NCBI GenBank assembly: GCA_963817335.1
Contig: CAWFNX010000001.1
Span: forward strand, 1,054,001 to 1,118,000
Reading direction: 5' to 3'
Source of the DNA: AV40 sp963817335
Lineage (GTDB): Bacteria; Verrucomicrobiota; Verrucomicrobiia; Chthoniobacterales; UBA10450
Length of the DNA stretch: 64,000 nt
The notes beneath the pieces were generated by a model. The model saw nothing but the letters and a program-made list of their open reading frames with translations. It did not search any database and was not told the origin of the DNA. Positions 1 through 7,543 of this stretch are shown piece after piece (positions within the stretch are counted from its first letter, which is position 1; each line of letters begins with the position of its first letter). Position numbers and translations under genes: made by a program.

Positions 1-1
1 T

Positions 2-868
2 CACGCCCGACTTTATGCGGAGGTTCCAACTGCCGCGCTCACCGCGATCTACGACGTCGATTCCGGGCGGGCCAATTCGATTGCGAAAAAATTTCGAACC
101 ACTGCGGCCAAATCGCTCGACGAATTCGCTCAGTTGATTGACGCCGCGTCGATTGCCACTCCGACAAATTCGCATCACGAAATCGCGCTTCCACTTTTGG
201 AGCGGGGCAAACACCTCCTGGTCGAAAAACCGATCTCGGAAAATCCACAACACGCCGCCGAACTGGCGGAACTTGCGGCGCGCAACGGATTGATTCTGCA
301 GGTCGGCCATGTCGAGAGATTCAATCCGGTCCTGAGCGCGCTCGAAGCGCGGCTTACTCATCCACGGTTCATCGAAGCCCATCGACTTTCGCCTTATCCT
401 AATCGCAGCACCGATATTGGCGTCGTACTCGATTTGATGATTCACGATCTCGAAATCATTCTGCATCTCGTACGCTCGCCGGTGCAAAACATCGACGCGG
501 TCGGCATTCCAGTGCTGAGCAAGAGTGAAGACATCGCGAATGCCCGGATTCGTTTCGAGAACGGCTGCGTGGCGAATGTCACTTCGAGCCGGATCAGTCC
601 CGAGCGGATGCGCAAGATCCGCGTTTTTCAGGAGGACGCCTATCTGTCGCTCGATTACGAAAAACAAACCGGCGAGATTTATCGACGTGAATCGGGCAAA
701 ATTACCCGCGACAAGGTGCCAATTGAGCGGGAGGAACCGTTAAAGCAGCAACTGGTTTCGTTCGTTGAATGCGCCACCACCGGGCGCGAACCGCGCGTCT
801 CAGGATTTCAGGCAACGGCTGCGCTCGAGCTGGCGGTCGAAATCACGAAGAAAATTCAAAGCTCGTGA
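2..868 (+). CDS. Gfo/Idh/MocA family oxidoreductase (5' truncated by window edge)
   Basis: An NAD(P)-dependent sugar dehydrogenase whose reading frame is open from base 2, so the true start and the N-terminal GxGxxG dinucleotide-binding loop lie outside the window. What remains includes the Rossmann-fold EKP motif (LLVEKPIS), the VGHVERFNP segment and the C-terminal alpha/beta domain with DLMIHDLEIILHL, which carries the usual family His/Asp positions. It lies directly upstream of lpxB on the same strand. In several phyla this slot holds GnnA, which oxidises UDP-GlcNAc at C3 so that GnnB can install a 3-amino group for N-linked lipid A acyl chains. The family call is firm; the GnnA role rests on context only, since no gnnB partner is visible here. 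Confidence 0.85.
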   Translation, partial: HARLYAEVPTAALTAIYDVDSGRANSIAKKFRTTAAKSLDEFAQLIDAASIATPTNSHHEIALPLLERGKHLLVEKPISENPQHAAELAELAARNGLILQVGHVERFNPVLSALEARLTHPRFIEAHRLSPYPNRSTDIGVVLDLMIHDLEIILHLVRSPVQNIDAVGIPVLSKSEDIANARIRFENGCVANVTSSRISPERMRKIRVFQEDAYLSLDYEKQTGEIYRRESGKITRDKVPIEREEPLKQQLVSFVECATTGREPRVSGFQATAALELAVEITKKIQSS

Positions 869-876
869 TCCCTGCT

Positions 877-908
877 CGTCACCCGTCACCCATCACTTGT
901 CACTTCCG
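877..908. repeat. short YGTCACY heptamer array before lpxB
   Basis: The gap between the dehydrogenase and lpxB holds four degenerate seven-base units of the form CGTCACC, CGTCACC, CATCACT, TGTCACT. It lies immediately before the lpxB TTG start. It resembles the GTTGAG and CTGAAA arrays elsewhere in the window in being a short degenerate tandem placed at a gene border. Function unknown. Confidence 0.5.
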
Positions 909-2027
909 TTGAAAACGATTTACTTCGTCGCGGGTGAGGCGAGTGCAGACAATCACGGCGCGGCCCTGATGAGAGCGTTGCACGCGGGCGACGCTGATCT
1001 TCGTTTCATCGGCCGGGGCGGGCCACAAATGCAATCGGTCGCAGGCCAGCAGTTTAAAGACTGGATTGGCCAATCCGGCGTGCTCGGACTTTGGGAAGTC
1101 ATCAAACATTACGGGTTTTTCCGAAAAGAATTTCACGAAGCCCTGCGCCAGATCGATTCGAGCAAACCAAACGCAGTTGTTTTGATTGATTATCCGGGGT
1201 TTAACCTCCGCCTCGCGCGCTCGCTCCGACGAAAATCGCCCTCGCAAAAGATTATCTATTATATCAGCCCGCAAGTTTGGGCGTGGAACCGTGGCCGGAT
1301 CGTAAAAATGGCGCGCTGGCTCGACCTGATGCTCTGCATCTTCCCGTTCGAGGCCGATCTCTACAACGAAAGCGGATTGCGCACGATTTTTGTCGGTCAT
1401 CCCATGATCGAACGGTTGCGTGAACGGAAGATCGACGTCGCGCGTGATCCGGACCTGGTCGGCCTCTTTCCGGGCAGTCGCGCGCGTGAAGTTCGGAAAA
1501 TATTCCCCGTGTTGATCGAGACCGCCCGCGAATTGCGTCGATCAAAACCAAATCTGCATTTCGAAATCGCGGCCGCGTCCAACGAGCTGGCCGGGAGAGT
1601 GAAGAACATGATCGCAGCGGAAGATCGACAACTCTTTGAGATCAAAGTCGGACAAACATCCGAGATAATGCAACGCGCGTTTGCCGGAATTGTCGCCTCG
1701 GGGAGCGCGACGTTGGAGGCGGCTTACTTCCGAATGCCGTTCGCGCTGGTTTACAAAGTGGCGTGGCCGACGTATTTCGCCGGCCGCCTCTTGGTGAAGG
1801 TTGATTACCTCGGAATGCCAAACGTGCTCGCCGACAAAGAACTGGTGCCTGAATTCATTCAACATCGAGCGCGGCCTCACGACATAGCCGAAGCAATCAC
1901 CCACTTGATCGATGACGCCCAAGCGCGTCAGCAAATGATTTGGGAATTTGACAAGATAGCGGCCCAACTTGGCCAAACTGGCGCGAGCGAACGCGCAGCC
2001 AAAGCAATTCTGGATGAAATCTCTTGA
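909..2027 (+). CDS. lpxB: lipid-A-disaccharide synthase LpxB
   Basis: Joins UDP-2,3-diacylglucosamine and lipid X to make the beta-1,6 lipid A disaccharide at the inner face of the cytoplasmic membrane (GT19). Visible family motifs are GEASADNHGAALMRAL near the N-terminus, GRGGPQM, YYISPQVWAWNRGRI, FPFEADLY, VGHPMIE, FPGSRAREV and the donor-site stretch ASGSATLEAA. I chose the TTG at 909 because it starts MKTIYFVAGEAS, the normal LpxB N-terminus, and gives 372 residues, close to the usual 380. A longer open frame upstream only overlaps the dehydrogenase gene. Probably co-transcribed with that gene, 40 bp away. Confidence 0.93.
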   Translation: MKTIYFVAGEASADNHGAALMRALHAGDADLRFIGRGGPQMQSVAGQQFKDWIGQSGVLGLWEVIKHYGFFRKEFHEALRQIDSSKPNAVVLIDYPGFNLRLARSLRRKSPSQKIIYYISPQVWAWNRGRIVKMARWLDLMLCIFPFEADLYNESGLRTIFVGHPMIERLRERKIDVARDPDLVGLFPGSRAREVRKIFPVLIETARELRRSKPNLHFEIAAASNELAGRVKNMIAAEDRQLFEIKVGQTSEIMQRAFAGIVASGSATLEAAYFRMPFALVYKVAWPTYFAGRLLVKVDYLGMPNVLADKELVPEFIQHRARPHDIAEAITHLIDDAQARQQMIWEFDKIAAQLGQTGASERAAKAILDEIS

Positions 2028-2028
2028 T

Positions 2029-2132
2029 TGTCATGTCGAGCAGCGTCGAGACATCTCTAAATATTGCCGGTCGAATTTGAGCTCATCATGACAGAAATAG
2101 TCAGAGATTCCTCGGCTCCGCTCGGAATGACA
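2029..2132. repeat. inverted-pair repeat (TGTCATTCCGAGC type)
   Basis: Two imperfect 30-base arms face each other at 2029-2058 and 2103-2132, separated by 44 bases. The first begins TGTCATGTCGAGC; the reverse complement of the second begins TGTCATTCCGAGC, and both end in ATCTCT. The antisense translation contains HSERSRGIS, a phrase familiar from spurious proteins called over repeats of this kind in many genomes. The element fills the gap between lpxB and the next gene and ends four bases before its preferred start. Confidence 0.7.
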
Positions 2133-2135
2133 AAG

Positions 2136-3575
2136 ATGTTTTGGCCACTGGCGGCGATCATTCTTGTTTTGTTTTCGATCACGAATCTGCCCTGGGAGCT
2201 CGACGGCTACGACCAGGCGAAGCAAGCATGGACTTCATATGAGATGGTTACCGAAGGCCATTGGCTCTACCAGCGGACGTCCGACGATCAGGGTCTTGCG
2301 ACGAAACCACCGCTCACTGGATGGATTTCGGCGGCGACCTACGAAATCACGCGGTCATGGGATATCGCATGGCGACTGCCGTCCCTGGTCTGCGCCGGAT
2401 TAATTGCGTTCCTTCTATTAAGAGAAGCGGCCCGCGCATACGGCAGTGCTGCCGGTTTGATTGCGTTCGCCGCCTTTGGTTTCAACTTATTGTCTCCGCG
2501 ATTGGCGACGCTGGTGCGGTCCGACATGCCGCTCGCGCTCGTGATTTTCCTGATTGGGTTGTTGATTTGGGAAAAAATCCGCGATCGCGACCGGTGGTCG
2601 ACCCGCGATCGAGTGATCATGTTCGGTTTGCTGACCGCGGGAATGTTGATCAAGGGCCCGATCATCTACGCGTTCCTGCTTCCGGGAATCGTGATCTATT
2701 CGCTCTGGGCGCGCAGGCGAGACGCCTGCCTCCACAGTTGGTTCGGCTGGTGGCCGTGGACCGCGTCGTTCATGATTTTCCTGCTCTGGGTGATCGTCGG
2801 CTGCCTCTGGGTGCCGCGCTTTTACGAGCTGGTGGTGGTGAGAGAATTTCTCGCCCGTTTCGGCGAAATCGGACCTCATGTTCATCGGTCCCAATCCGTT
2901 TTCTTTTATTTCGCGCACCTGCTTCACAAATTCTTTCCGTGGAGCGCGCTGATGATTGTTCTGGCGATTATTCATCTTCGGGCGAGCAAATGGAGCCTTC
3001 GCGCTGCCTTCCGGATCTCGCCGGCGACGATTTGGTTAGTTTGCTGGGTCTTCGGTGGGCTGCTGTTGATGTCGCTGATTCCCTCCAAACGCGTCGATCG
3101 AATTTTTCCGGTTATTCCGCCACTTTGTTTGATAGTTGCAACGCAAGCCGCCCGATTCTTGAGCGACGAACAACACCGCGCCAAAAATCGCCGGTGGATC
3201 GCTGCGACGATGGCCGTCGCTCTTGTCTTTACCATGGGTTACGTGGCGGAGAGGATGGTGAGCGGCTATCGCGATCATCGCGATGGCTTGTCGATCTTTG
3301 GCCGGCGCGTTCGCGACGAATCTGCGAAGAACCATTGGCAATATGAAGCGGTGGGAAAGAGCGATGAAGGCCTGCCCCTTTATCTCACTCGTCCGCATTT
3401 TTTGAAACCGGACGTCGCAATCGCAAAATGGAACAGTGGCGAGATCGATGCCCTCGCGGTGCCGGCGGACCAGGCGCCCCAGTTCATGCGGGAACTGCAC
3501 GACTCGGCCCGCCGATTTGAATCGGCCACCCGCAAGGACTTGAAACGCCCGAACTACGTTTTGCTCACGCGTTAA
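2136..3575 (+). CDS. glycosyltransferase family 39 (ArnT/PMT-like) membrane protein
   Basis: A multi-pass GT-C transferase of about 479 residues. The first periplasmic loop carries the acidic catalytic signature (ELDGYDQAKQAW), followed by KPPLTGW and then roughly ten hydrophobic helices and a soluble C-terminal part. ArnT enzymes move 4-amino-4-deoxy-L-arabinose or similar sugars from undecaprenyl phosphate onto lipid A, and the position just after lpxB suits that, but the actual sugar cannot be read from sequence. Start taken as the ATG at 2136 (MFWPLAAI), right after the inverted repeat; an upstream in-frame start would be encoded by repeat DNA. Confidence 0.85.
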   Translation: MFWPLAAIILVLFSITNLPWELDGYDQAKQAWTSYEMVTEGHWLYQRTSDDQGLATKPPLTGWISAATYEITRSWDIAWRLPSLVCAGLIAFLLLREAARAYGSAAGLIAFAAFGFNLLSPRLATLVRSDMPLALVIFLIGLLIWEKIRDRDRWSTRDRVIMFGLLTAGMLIKGPIIYAFLLPGIVIYSLWARRRDACLHSWFGWWPWTASFMIFLLWVIVGCLWVPRFYELVVVREFLARFGEIGPHVHRSQSVFFYFAHLLHKFFPWSALMIVLAIIHLRASKWSLRAAFRISPATIWLVCWVFGGLLLMSLIPSKRVDRIFPVIPPLCLIVATQAARFLSDEQHRAKNRRWIAATMAVALVFTMGYVAERMVSGYRDHRDGLSIFGRRVRDESAKNHWQYEAVGKSDEGLPLYLTRPHFLKPDVAIAKWNSGEIDALAVPADQAPQFMRELHDSARRFESATRKDLKRPNYVLLTR

Positions 3576-3631
3576 TCACGCAAAATGCTCGACTTTCCCG
3601 GGCGTCCTTTTAGTCTCGCGCCTCTGCTAAA

Positions 3632-4162
3632 ATGTCGAAGGAGGACTTCCCGAAAGGACACATTGAAACGCTCTGGGCGCCGTGGCGGGTCGAGTATTTC
3701 GAGAAGCAACCGCGCGACCTGGATTTTCTTAGCGCCGCCGGTCGCGCGAGCGACGACGCGGAACATTTGGTAATTACCCGGCGGAAAACAGCGTTCCTGA
3801 TCATGAATCGTTATCCGTATTCGGTCGGCCACTTGATGGCGGTGCCTTACAAGAAAACGGCTGACCTGTCTTCGTTAGGCGAAAACGAAGTTGTCGATCT
3901 CTGGAATCTGGTCGTTCACGCCCAGCGAATTTTGGGCGCAGCCGCTCGGGCGCAAGGATTCAACATTGGCCTGAATCTGGGCGAATGCGCCGGCGCGGGC
4001 GTGGTCGATCACCTGCACGTTCACATCGTGCCGCGCTGGGCCGGCGACACCAATTTCATGCCGGTGATCGCCGGAACCAAGACGCTTTCGGAAGGATTGC
4101 GCGCGTTGTACGACAAACTCATCGACGCCCAAAATAAATTGGACAAGGAGCCGGCGCGATGA
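3632..4162 (+). CDS. HIT family nucleotide hydrolase/phosphorylase
   Basis: A 176-residue histidine-triad protein. The triad is at about His127, His129 and His131 in DHLHVHIVPRW, and the upstream NIGLNLGECAGAG glycine segment matches the AP4A phosphorylase/HIT subgroup that cleaves diadenosine polyphosphates or related nucleotides. Length is typical for that subgroup. The stop codon overlaps the start of the next gene by four bases (ATGA), so the two are probably translationally coupled. Exact substrate unknown. Confidence 0.88.
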   Translation: MSKEDFPKGHIETLWAPWRVEYFEKQPRDLDFLSAAGRASDDAEHLVITRRKTAFLIMNRYPYSVGHLMAVPYKKTADLSSLGENEVVDLWNLVVHAQRILGAAARAQGFNIGLNLGECAGAGVVDHLHVHIVPRWAGDTNFMPVIAGTKTLSEGLRALYDKLIDAQNKLDKEPAR

Positions 4163-4905
4163 ACGGCAGCTCATCCTGGATTGAGCCCCCGCCGCATCAG
4201 CGCGGCCTCGGTTGTTTCGCCAAGGGTTGTCTGATCCTCGTTGTCTTCGGCATTTTGCTCTGCCTTTCTTTTGTGGCCGGGACTTATTACGCGTCCCGAT
4301 TTCTTCGCACCGAATATTTCTCGGCCGCGCACGAGCGATTACCAATCAGCCACGCCAGTGTCGAGGACGAACAAGCGGTGCGCGCTCGATGGAATGCGTT
4401 CGAAAAAGCCGCACGGGCGCATGAGCCGGCCCGAATTGAGCTCAGCGCCGACGATCTCAACGCGCTAATCGCGTCCGACCCAAAATTGCGTGGCGATGCC
4501 TTTGTCACCATCGAGGACAACAACACGGCCCGTTTACAGCTGAGCACTCCGATCGGACGAAGTTGGTGGCTGCGCGGGCGTTACCTCAACGCGCAAGGCT
4601 CCGTGCAATCGGCCCCGAGCGGAAAACCGGAAGATGCGCGGATCACCAGCATCGTCGTGAATGGCCGGCCAGTCGGCGAAGAATTCCTGAGCTGGCAGTA
4701 CGGATCGTGGTCGTTCAAACGTTACGCCGCAGACTGGATCGGCCAGACTAATCTCAAGACTTTCGAGATCTCCGACGGCAAAATCATTTTGGAAACCACC
4801 GCCACCAGCGAGGATCCATTTTCTTCAACATCGCCAACGCCAACGCCAACTCCGACGCCAACGCTTTCATTGGAGGCAACGCCAGCGGAATCGCCCGAGC
4901 CGTAG
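4159..4905 (+). CDS. single-pass membrane-anchored protein of unknown function
   Basis: A 248-residue protein with a cytoplasmic N-terminal tail, one membrane helix at about residues 23-45 (CLILVVFGILLCLSFVAG), and a soluble domain of about 160 residues containing LSADDLNALIASDPKLRG. It ends in a Ser/Thr/Pro tail of repeated PT dipeptides made by an ACGCCA-type microrepeat. I do not recognise the family beyond general similarity to membrane-anchored proteins of unknown function. It overlaps the HIT gene by four bases and probably shares its transcript. Confidence 0.75.
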   Translation: MNGSSSWIEPPPHQRGLGCFAKGCLILVVFGILLCLSFVAGTYYASRFLRTEYFSAAHERLPISHASVEDEQAVRARWNAFEKAARAHEPARIELSADDLNALIASDPKLRGDAFVTIEDNNTARLQLSTPIGRSWWLRGRYLNAQGSVQSAPSGKPEDARITSIVVNGRPVGEEFLSWQYGSWSFKRYAADWIGQTNLKTFEISDGKIILETTATSEDPFSSTSPTPTPTPTPTLSLEATPAESPEP

Positions 4906-4924
4906 ACTTCGCCGCTGACAAACT

Positions 4925-4950
4925 GGTAGGGACGCCGCGCTGCGGCGTCC
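4925..4950. repeat. GTAG-REP hairpin (GACGCCGC stem)
   Basis: Starts with GGTAGG and folds through GACGCCGC/GCGGCGTC. The GTAG head and short GC-rich stem match REP palindromes associated with RAYT transposases. It lies 20 bases after the stop of the preceding gene. Confidence 0.7.
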
Positions 4951-5090
4951 GCGATTTAATCTATATCGGCAACAACGACGTGCGAGCATTGGTCAGCGTC
5001 GGCTACTAAACCGGCTCGGGCAGGATTAGCCCGAACAAAGATCCTAAGGCCAGCAAAACTTCAACAGGTAGAGCGCTTTAACCGTCTGAC

Positions 5091-5229
5091 AATAGCCCAG
5101 CGCTTCAGCGCTGGGTAGGTGATGCCCGCGCCTTAAAGTCCCGACAGGGACGGCAGAAGATTTTTTCGTCCTACCGGACTTGAATCGCTTGCTTGGTCCT
5201 GTCCCAGCGTTCAAACGCTGGGCTATTTT
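5091..5229. repeat. inverted pair of AATAGCCCAGCG palindromes
   Basis: The left unit at 5091-5115 and the right unit at 5213-5229 are each palindromic (CCAGCG loop CGCTGG) and are inverted copies of each other (left AATAGCCCAGCGCTTCAGCG; right, reversed, AATAGCCCAGCGTTTGAACG). A small GTCCCGACAGGGAC hairpin lies between them. The arrangement resembles a small non-coding inverted-repeat element. Confidence 0.65.
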
Positions 5230-5318
5230 CAATCGCCATTTGCCGATCGTCGCCCGCGGGAATCGCGCTAAGTGGGATCGCATCTAAATATTCAAGATTT
5301 CAATTAGCTGAGCGTATT

Positions 5319-5341
5319 GCGGCCGACACGGCCGCCGCTAC
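5319..5341. repeat. GTAG-REP hairpin, minus orientation
   Basis: GCGGCCG/CGGCCGC stem followed by CGCTAC, so on the minus strand it begins GTAGCGGCGG. It sits three bases beyond the stop codon of the minus-strand gene at 5344. Confidence 0.65.
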
Positions 5342-5343
5342 AA

Positions 5344-6969
5344 CTACTGCATGATCTCGCGGGCGAACACGTTGAGCTGACCGTCTTCCTGTTTCTGGAC
5401 CTGGGTGATCTCGAGCGGGCGCGCTTCATCGCGATTGACCGTAGATCCCTGGCTCGGGGGAGTGTAGCCGGCCGGAAATTCAACGATGATTCGCGTCGGC
5501 GCCGCGCCAAAATGGAGAACTGAATCGGTCAGCTTTCCGCGCGGCCTCAGCACGGCGCGATTCGCATCGGAAAAGTTCACCACGAATTCTCCTTTGAGAT
5601 AAATCCGTTCGCCGCCAGTCCCTTGGTTGGCGATCTCCTTGAGGTCGCTTGTTCCAATAAGCCGGCCAATCGGCATTCTTCCCGCAGGAAATGTTTTCCA
5701 CGTTCCGCCGCCAGTTGTGGATGCCAACGTCCCCATGTCAGGCCCAGCGGGTTGGACCGGTTGGGCACGCACCGGACTTGGGACCGATTGGGCCATCGCG
5801 GCTTCAGGGATGTATTGGGTTGCCGCTGGCGCCGCAGTTGCCGGAGTTTTACCCGCCGGCGATTTCTGTGGCGCCGCGGGCGATGCCTGGGCAATCGGCG
5901 AAGAAGAGGTCGGCGGCGGCGAATACGGCACTTTTTCCGCGAGAACGATCGGCGTTTCAGAAGCTGAAGTCTTAGGAGTCGGTTTGCCTTTTGCCAGTTT
6001 GCCCTTTGGGGTCGGCGTCGGTTTCGCGCCCGCTTTCCCTTTCTTTCCAACTTGCACCATCGCGGGAGTTTCAACCGGTTTCGCCGCCTCGACTCGAATC
6101 AGCTGATTCTCGGCTGGCGGCGGAGTACCGGATGGAGCAAAACCTGGAATTGCCACCTGGGTTGGCGTCTGCGGTTGACCGTGCCCTTGTTTGAACTGGG
6201 TGAAATGCATTTCCGCGCGCAATCGCGCCTGTTCCTTAAACAGCGGCCAGCCCGCTTCGAGGTTCAAACTCAATGGCGGCTCGAGACTGAAAGTGCCGGT
6301 GCCGCGCATCACCGTGTAAGTTCCGTAAAGCAATGGGACCGCAGTCAGCATGATTCGACCGTCGTTGAATCGCTCAACGTGAATGATGGCGGAGAGGTCG
6401 TGGGCGCGATCCAGTTTCAATTCCAAACCGGTGTTAAGGGTCTGCTTGATCATTGGCACGGCCTGCGGCTCGGCCGGATAAAGATGCTCCATCAACAGCT
6501 CGGGGTTCTCCACCGAATCGGTCAACGCCACCATCCCGCTAGTGAACAGATCGCTCGAGCTTAATTCGCGCGCTTCCTCGATCACGTAACGTCCCACGAT
6601 GTAGGGGATGAGGCCGCGCACTTGTTGGAAATTGCGGATGTAATTCCGAGCCAGCTCGGCATTGGTTTTGGCGAACTCGGCCGAGCCCATCGCATTGTAG
6701 CGGTCGTAGAGTTGCTTCGCGCTCAGAAACTCGCCGGGAGGCGCCGCGGTCAATTCAAAACGTTTCGGCGGGTCGACCTTGTGCAGTTTTTGCAGGATCC
6801 GATAACTGTCCGGCCGCTCCGGTTGGCTGAAGATGTAGAAACTCCCGAGCCAGGCCGCGAACGCGAACCCAGTGAGCAATAAAATCGCGACCGTCCACGC
6901 GAAATAATTGATCCGGCGCTTGACCGGCCGCGAATAAGGTTCGTCGTAACGATAGAGACCGTAATCCAT
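5344..6969 (-). CDS. membrane-anchored protein with long Pro/Ala/Lys-rich linker, function unknown
   Basis: A 541-residue protein with a short cytoplasmic N-terminus, one transmembrane segment at about residues 25-47, an alpha-helical domain to about residue 250, a low-complexity Pro/Ala/Thr/Lys linker of about 150 residues with PTPTPKGK-like repeats, and a small C-terminal domain of about 110 residues. The topology fits an envelope protein that spans periplasm or peptidoglycan through its linker. I recognise no catalytic motif. It is followed downstream by a REP hairpin and lies 32 bases after the iron-sulfur carrier gene. Confidence 0.7.
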   Translation of the reverse strand: MDYGLYRYDEPYSRPVKRRINYFAWTVAILLLTGFAFAAWLGSFYIFSQPERPDSYRILQKLHKVDPPKRFELTAAPPGEFLSAKQLYDRYNAMGSAEFAKTNAELARNYIRNFQQVRGLIPYIVGRYVIEEARELSSSDLFTSGMVALTDSVENPELLMEHLYPAEPQAVPMIKQTLNTGLELKLDRAHDLSAIIHVERFNDGRIMLTAVPLLYGTYTVMRGTGTFSLEPPLSLNLEAGWPLFKEQARLRAEMHFTQFKQGHGQPQTPTQVAIPGFAPSGTPPPAENQLIRVEAAKPVETPAMVQVGKKGKAGAKPTPTPKGKLAKGKPTPKTSASETPIVLAEKVPYSPPPTSSSPIAQASPAAPQKSPAGKTPATAAPAATQYIPEAAMAQSVPSPVRAQPVQPAGPDMGTLASTTGGGTWKTFPAGRMPIGRLIGTSDLKEIANQGTGGERIYLKGEFVVNFSDANRAVLRPRGKLTDSVLHFGAAPTRIIVEFPAGYTPPSQGSTVNRDEARPLEITQVQKQEDGQLNVFAREIMQ

Positions 6970-7001
6970 CTAAACGGGCGACAAGGTTCGTGGATGCGCG
7001 T

Positions 7002-7355
7002 TCAATGTCCGGACTGGACCGGCGTTTCCTTCGCCGCTTCGAATGATGTCCCGCATCCGCAGGTGCGACTCGCATTCGGATTCATGATTTGGAAGCCGGC
7101 CCCGGTAAGGCCGCCGCGAAAATCGAGGGTCGCGCCGCGTAAATATTCGGCGCTTTCGTTATCGATGAAAAACTGAACCCCGTCGCGCTCAACCACTTCG
7201 TCGTCGCTCTTCTTTTCGTCGAGGGTCATCTCGTAATTCAGGCCCGAGCAACCGCCTTTGGTGATCTGCACCCGCAAACCTTTGCCGGCGTTTTGTTTCT
7301 GGGCCTCGAGCAGACTGCGGAGCTGTTGCGCCGCGTTCTGGGTCACGTTTATCAT
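7002..7355 (-). CDS. HesB/IscA/ErpA family iron-sulfur carrier
   Basis: A 117-residue A-type carrier that receives Fe-S clusters from a scaffold and passes them to apoproteins. The three conserved cysteines are at about 36 (GGCSGLNY), 99 and 101 (RTCGCGTSF), the expected spacing for cluster binding. The full domain is present from MINVTQNAAQQL with no extension. No isc or suf gene is nearby, so whether it acts as IscA, SufA or ErpA cannot be decided. Confidence 0.92.
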   Translation of the reverse strand: MINVTQNAAQQLRSLLEAQKQNAGKGLRVQITKGGCSGLNYEMTLDEKKSDDEVVERDGVQFFIDNESAEYLRGATLDFRGGLTGAGFQIMNPNASRTCGCGTSFEAAKETPVQSGH

Positions 7356-7397
7356 CGAACGATAAATTACGATCTCGCCGCTCTAAGTCAAAGAATG

Positions 7398-7541
7398 GAG
7401 GTTGAGAAGTTGAGTCGTTGAGGTGTTGAGGAGAGACTGCCGACATTAATACGCCCCGCCAGAATTCGTTGAGTAGTTGAGTTGTTGAGAGCAAACTGCC
7501 GCTTTAGTTAAACGTCTCAACGTCTCAACCTCTCAACCTCC
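7398..7541. repeat. facing GTTGAGNN octamer arrays without cargo gene
   Basis: Plus-oriented GTTGAG units run at 7398-7432 and again at 7468-7491; the complementary CTCAAC units run at 7511-7541, ending two bases before the mutL ATG. In transcript form the two sides could pair into a long imperfect hairpin. Nothing that looks like a gene lies between them. Confidence 0.65.
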
Positions 7542-7543
7542 CC

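Larger units (their letters stand above)
4906..5343. other. gene-free interval filled with repeat elements
   Basis: This 438-base stretch has no convincing gene. It holds a GTAG-REP hairpin at 4925-4950, an inverted-pair repeat at 5091-5229, and another REP at 5319-5341 abutting the stop of the next, convergent gene. Short open frames here are translations of repeat DNA. Confidence 0.7.

Noticed and set aside
2031..2225. Minus-strand open frame with HSERSRGIS before the GT39 gene
   Set aside because: It is a translation of an inverted-pair repeat and overlaps the GT39 gene start.
5044..5283. Minus-strand open frame in the gap after the membrane-anchored protein
   Set aside because: It is made of the AATAGCCCAGCG repeat unit and shows no protein features.
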